Part shown: positions 21,768 to 24,162 of the stretch, one piece after another
How positions within the stretch are numbered: position 1 is the first letter of the stretch
How the letters are laid out: the number at the start of each line of letters is the position of its first letter
From: Nitrolancea sp040255925
GTDB taxonomy: Bacteria; Chloroflexota; Chloroflexia; Thermomicrobiales; Thermomicrobiaceae
Length of the DNA stretch: 24,162 nt
Reading direction: 5' to 3'
NCBI GenBank assembly: GCA_040255925.1
Contig: JBDZVX010000028.1
Coordinates: 1 to 24,162, forward strand
Translations under genes and position numbers: made by a program
Notes under the pieces: model-generated
What the model was told of the DNA's origin: nothing
Seen by the model: only the letters and a program-made list of their open reading frames with translations
Databases searched by the model: none

Positions 21768-22496
21768 GTGTGGAGATCAGCGGCGCGGCGATTCCGGGAG
21801 ATGATGCGGGCAGTGCTGGCGGTCGCGGTGATGATTCCGCTCGTCATGGGGTGCGCCACCTCATCGAACCGGGAGGACATCGTCGAAACACCCCTACCAA
21901 CCCCGGATTGGCGCGAAATCGGCACGGTTCCGGTTCCGGCCGATATTCGCCAGGCTATCGAACACCAGCTCATCCTGCACGACCCGCAGCGCATACCTTC
22001 CGAGTACCGCCTCTACGGAGCCTTCAGCAACTATGCCTTCGCCGTATCCACACCCGGTCCAGCTACCGCGGCGCTTGACTTCCTGACCAGGGACGGCGAG
22101 TCCGGCGACTTGTCCTGGCAGTGGGCATTGACGACGACGATCCCTCCCGAGCCGCGCGCCGAAAGTGACACGCCGCCCGGATTCAACGCGCCGTTACCGG
22201 GCGGTCCCTTCGTGGGAAGCACCACGACCGGACCAGCCGGGACCACAAGCTACGGTCTGTACATTTCTCGCGATGTCATCATCGTTGCCGGGCATATCGA
22301 TCAGCCAGCTATCCCAGCCGGAGATCAGGACATCCAGCACGTGGACAACGGGCGGATACGCATTGACGGCCAGGATATGTCGATCGTGGTCGCCAGTCGA
22401 GAGAAAGACAGTAGCTTCGTGGCGGTCTCCGGGCCCGAGCCCTACCGCCGGCGGATCATCGACCTGATCGACTGGGATCACCCGGCCTTGCGGTAG
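21768..22496 (+). CDS. Lipoprotein, unknown
   Basis: The frame starts at GTG 21768 with GAGGAG 11 nt upstream; ATG 21801 or 21804 would also keep the signal. The N-terminus shows a basic stretch, a hydrophobic core (MMRAVLAVAVMIPLVMGC) and a lipobox-like LVMGC, so lipid anchoring at that Cys is likely. The mature part (about 210 residues) is beta-rich and acidic, with FLTRDGESGDLSWQWALTTT, TSYGLYISRDVIIVAGHIDQ and a C-terminal YRRRIIDLIDWDHPALR. No enzymatic motif is seen. A DsbA-like gene follows after 64 nt. Confidence 0.7.
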   Translation: MWRSAARRFREMMRAVLAVAVMIPLVMGCATSSNREDIVETPLPTPDWREIGTVPVPADIRQAIEHQLILHDPQRIPSEYRLYGAFSNYAFAVSTPGPATAALDFLTRDGESGDLSWQWALTTTIPPEPRAESDTPPGFNAPLPGGPFVGSTTTGPAGTTSYGLYISRDVIIVAGHIDQPAIPAGDQDIQHVDNGRIRIDGQDMSIVVASREKDSSFVAVSGPEPYRRRIIDLIDWDHPALR

Positions 22497-22560
22497 TATT
22501 CAATGTATTGATAGAAGCGTGTCGGCGCCGGCCGTAACCCAACCTTTTGACCAGGAGAGG

Positions 22561-23262
22561 ATGGAACAGTTCATGACTGAGCCAGTCCGGATCGCGCTGT
22601 ATTCCGACATCCACTGCCCGTACGCCTATATCACCATTTTCCGGCTGCGGAAGCTGCGGGATGAGTTCCAGGGGAGCGTCATCATCGAGCACAAGAGCCT
22701 GTCGCTCGAATACGTCAACAAGCAGCCGACGCCGAAGCAGCTTCTCGATAACGAACTGCCGGTGCTCGTGCTGGAGGAACTGGATATCCCTTACGAACCA
22801 TGGCACCGCCCGCTAAGTGAGTGGCCGGTGACGACGTGGCCGGCCTTCGAGGCGGTCAAGTGTGCCGAGCGCCAGGGGATGGACCTGGCCGGCGAATTGG
22901 ATTGGGCGATCCGGAAAGCCTTCTTCGCCGAGAGCCGCTGTACCTCGATGCGCTATGTCCTTTTTGAGCTGGCCGAGCAGGCCGGGCTCGACATGAACCG
23001 TTTCAGTGAGGACTTCGATACCGGCGTCTGCAAGCGCCAGGTACTCGAAGAGGCGCGGGATGGCTGGGAACGGCTGCGCGTGGGAGGCAGCCCTACCTTC
23101 GTCCTCCCCTCGGGCAAGCAGTACAGCGGGCTGGCGCTGCCGGTGGTTGAGATCGATGAGAGCCGGCACGCGCGAGTGACCGGCATCAAGCCGGCTCCCT
23201 GCTCCGGCGCCGATTGCCTCGATCTCTATCGCCGGATGTTCGCCGAAGCCCGGAACGGGTAA
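22561..23262 (+). CDS. DsbA-family thioredoxin-fold oxidoreductase (HCCA-isomerase-like, single Cys)
   Basis: The start ATG 22561 follows AGGAGAGG; ATG 22573 is an alternative. The 233 residues show the DSBA-like fold: VRIALYSDIHCPYAYITIFR with C19-P-Y-A (the second active-site Cys is Ala), an inserted helical domain (about 65-165), then the cis-Pro region VGGSPTFVLPSGKQYSGLAL. A C-terminal CSGADC pair lies near 220-225. The single-Cys CPYA motif suggests a glutathione-type isomerase or transferase, such as 2-hydroxychromene-2-carboxylate isomerase or FrnE relatives, and not a disulfide oxidase. No signal peptide is seen, so it is cytoplasmic. Confidence 0.88.
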   Translation: MEQFMTEPVRIALYSDIHCPYAYITIFRLRKLRDEFQGSVIIEHKSLSLEYVNKQPTPKQLLDNELPVLVLEELDIPYEPWHRPLSEWPVTTWPAFEAVKCAERQGMDLAGELDWAIRKAFFAESRCTSMRYVLFELAEQAGLDMNRFSEDFDTGVCKRQVLEEARDGWERLRVGGSPTFVLPSGKQYSGLALPVVEIDESRHARVTGIKPAPCSGADCLDLYRRMFAEARNG

Positions 23263-23555
23263 CCCGCACAATCGAACGTGGTGGCAGGGATAATGCTTTC
23301 CCACCACCGGCCGGGATGCTGCTTGCCGCACCTCCAACGGAAGAAGCACCATCCCCAGGATCAGCGGATATGACCGTTCATCGTAGTATGGTAGCTGCGA
23401 AAAAGCGGCGGCACCGGCGCATCCCGGACACTCGCAACCATCCCTCATCCGGCGATGCATCACCGGGCGACCACGGGAGCGCCACAATCCCGGCGATCGC
23501 CCTTTGATCCCGCGAGAGCGAGCCGCCACGGATCAGGGGAAGGCGGCTTTCAACA
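23263..23555. other. Intergenic region
   Basis: Nothing beyond short shadow frames is seen. No promoter, RNA or repeat could be supported. Confidence 0.4.
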
Positions 23556-24162
23556 ATGGAACACGGAACCGGATCGACCGCGGACTACCTCCCAATCGGC
23601 GACTACGCCGTCGTCGGCGATTGCCACACCATCGCGCTCATCGCGCGGGATGGATCAATCGACTGGTTCTGCCCGGAGCGGTTCGACGGCCCGGCCGTCT
23701 TCTGCCGGCTCTTGGATGCCGGGAAGGGCGGAACCCTCCGCGTTAGCCCAGTCGGCCGGTTCTCGAGCGAGCGCCGGTATAAGGACGCGACGAACGTTCT
23801 GGAGACCACCTTTACCACGGCGGCCGGCCGGGCACGTCTGACCGATCTGATGCCGATCTACCAGCGGACGCAGGGAGAGCAGGGCTACGACGTCGGCACC
23901 TTCCACCGGATCATCCGGCTCGTTGAAGGGCTGGACGGCGATGTCGATCTGGAGATTTCGTTCAAGCCGACCTTCGGCTATGCGCTCTCTAAGACAGAGA
24001 TTCAGCGGGCACCAGGGGGCGCGGTAGCCAAGGCTGATGGGCAGTTCCTGACATTGGCCTGCCCCGGCGTGGAGCTCGAACCGGACGGCACGGGATCGCT
24101 GCGCGGTCGGCTGCGCATCGGACAGGGCGAGCGGTGCTGGGTGGTCGTCTCCAGCACCGGTG
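23556..24162 (+). CDS. GH15 family glucoamylase/trehalase-like protein, 5' part
   Basis: The frame opens at ATG 23556 and runs off the window end, showing 202 codons of a family that is usually about 600 residues. The N-terminus is diagnostic: LPIGDYAVVGDCHTIALIAR, DGSIDWFCPERFDGPAVFCR, LLDAGKGGTLRVSP, then YKDATNVLETTFTTAAGRAR and LTDLMP. These belong to the beta-sandwich domain ahead of the (alpha/alpha)6 catalytic barrel in bacterial GH15 glucoamylase and trehalase proteins. The catalytic acids lie outside the window. It hydrolyses alpha-glucosidic bonds in starch-type sugars or trehalose; substrate cannot be decided. No signal peptide is seen. GGGGAAGG lies about 15 nt upstream. Confidence 0.9.
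   Translation, partial: MEHGTGSTADYLPIGDYAVVGDCHTIALIARDGSIDWFCPERFDGPAVFCRLLDAGKGGTLRVSPVGRFSSERRYKDATNVLETTFTTAAGRARLTDLMPIYQRTQGEQGYDVGTFHRIIRLVEGLDGDVDLEISFKPTFGYALSKTEIQRAPGGAVAKADGQFLTLACPGVELEPDGTGSLRGRLRIGQGERCWVVVSSTG

Overview
The window looks like chromosome from a high-GC, non-enteric bacterium, most plausibly a Chloroflexota of the Thermomicrobia/Sphaerobacter/Nitrolancea type or a relative. This is inferred from an F420-type luciferase-like oxidoreductase, a DUF190-CBS/CrcB pair, tandem universal stress domains, DUF4242, a GH15 enzyme, strong GGAGG-type ribosome binding sites and degenerate dispersed palindromic repeats. No rRNA, tRNA or CRISPR was seen. It reads as a patchwork of short accessory operons with much mobile-element debris, not a core-metabolism locus.

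Layout. 1-840: the end of a protein made of 11-residue Pro/Val repeats, facing a small minus-strand gene interrupted by an amber codon. 1190-2473: a polytopic membrane protein with conserved histidines, whose last codons come from an IS256-type transposase remnant. 2380-4342: an insertion-sequence graveyard of IS256 and IS5-like remnants next to an apparently intact IS110-family element with a hairpin-rich left end. 4831-7414: small membrane proteins, a frameshifted glutaredoxin-like gene and an overlapping Crp/Fnr regulator. 7469-9659: a tight minus-strand operon of PEBP-like protein, rhodanese-CBS protein and F420-dependent LLM oxidoreductase. 10162-11065: a Bcp peroxiredoxin facing a BON-domain protein. 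11556-13514: an unknown protein, then a convergent pair of paralogous unknown proteins sharing a perfect 13-bp terminator stem. 13967-14803: a tandem universal stress protein. 14946-16673: CrcB and DUF190-4xCBS with a good promoter. 16981-19555: a GAF-ArsR regulator, YbjQ, DUF4242 and small unknowns. About 19750-21050: an AT-richer island with a secreted or anchored unknown protein. 21054-23262: small membrane proteins, a lipoprotein and a DsbA-like protein. 23556 to the end: the start of a GH15 glucoamylase/trehalase-like enzyme.

The strongest lead is the rhodanese-CBS gene (8446-9150 minus). A single in-frame TGA falls where I recall this family carrying a Cys, the reading frame continues intact for 165 more codons, and a 7-bp stem with a GUG apical loop begins 13 nt after the TGA (apical loop 20 nt after it). 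This is either an unrecognised selenoprotein or a very recent nonsense mutation. Three interrupted genes in the window (amber at 688-690, TGA at 8944-8946, frameshift near 6610) mean decay or sequencing error must also be weighed.

Many of the recognisable genes are stress and redox functions (peroxiredoxin, rhodanese, glutaredoxin-like, DsbA-like, universal stress protein, BON, CrcB). I infer a stress-defence accessory region with lineage-specific unknowns. All assignments rest on reading motifs by eye without database searches.
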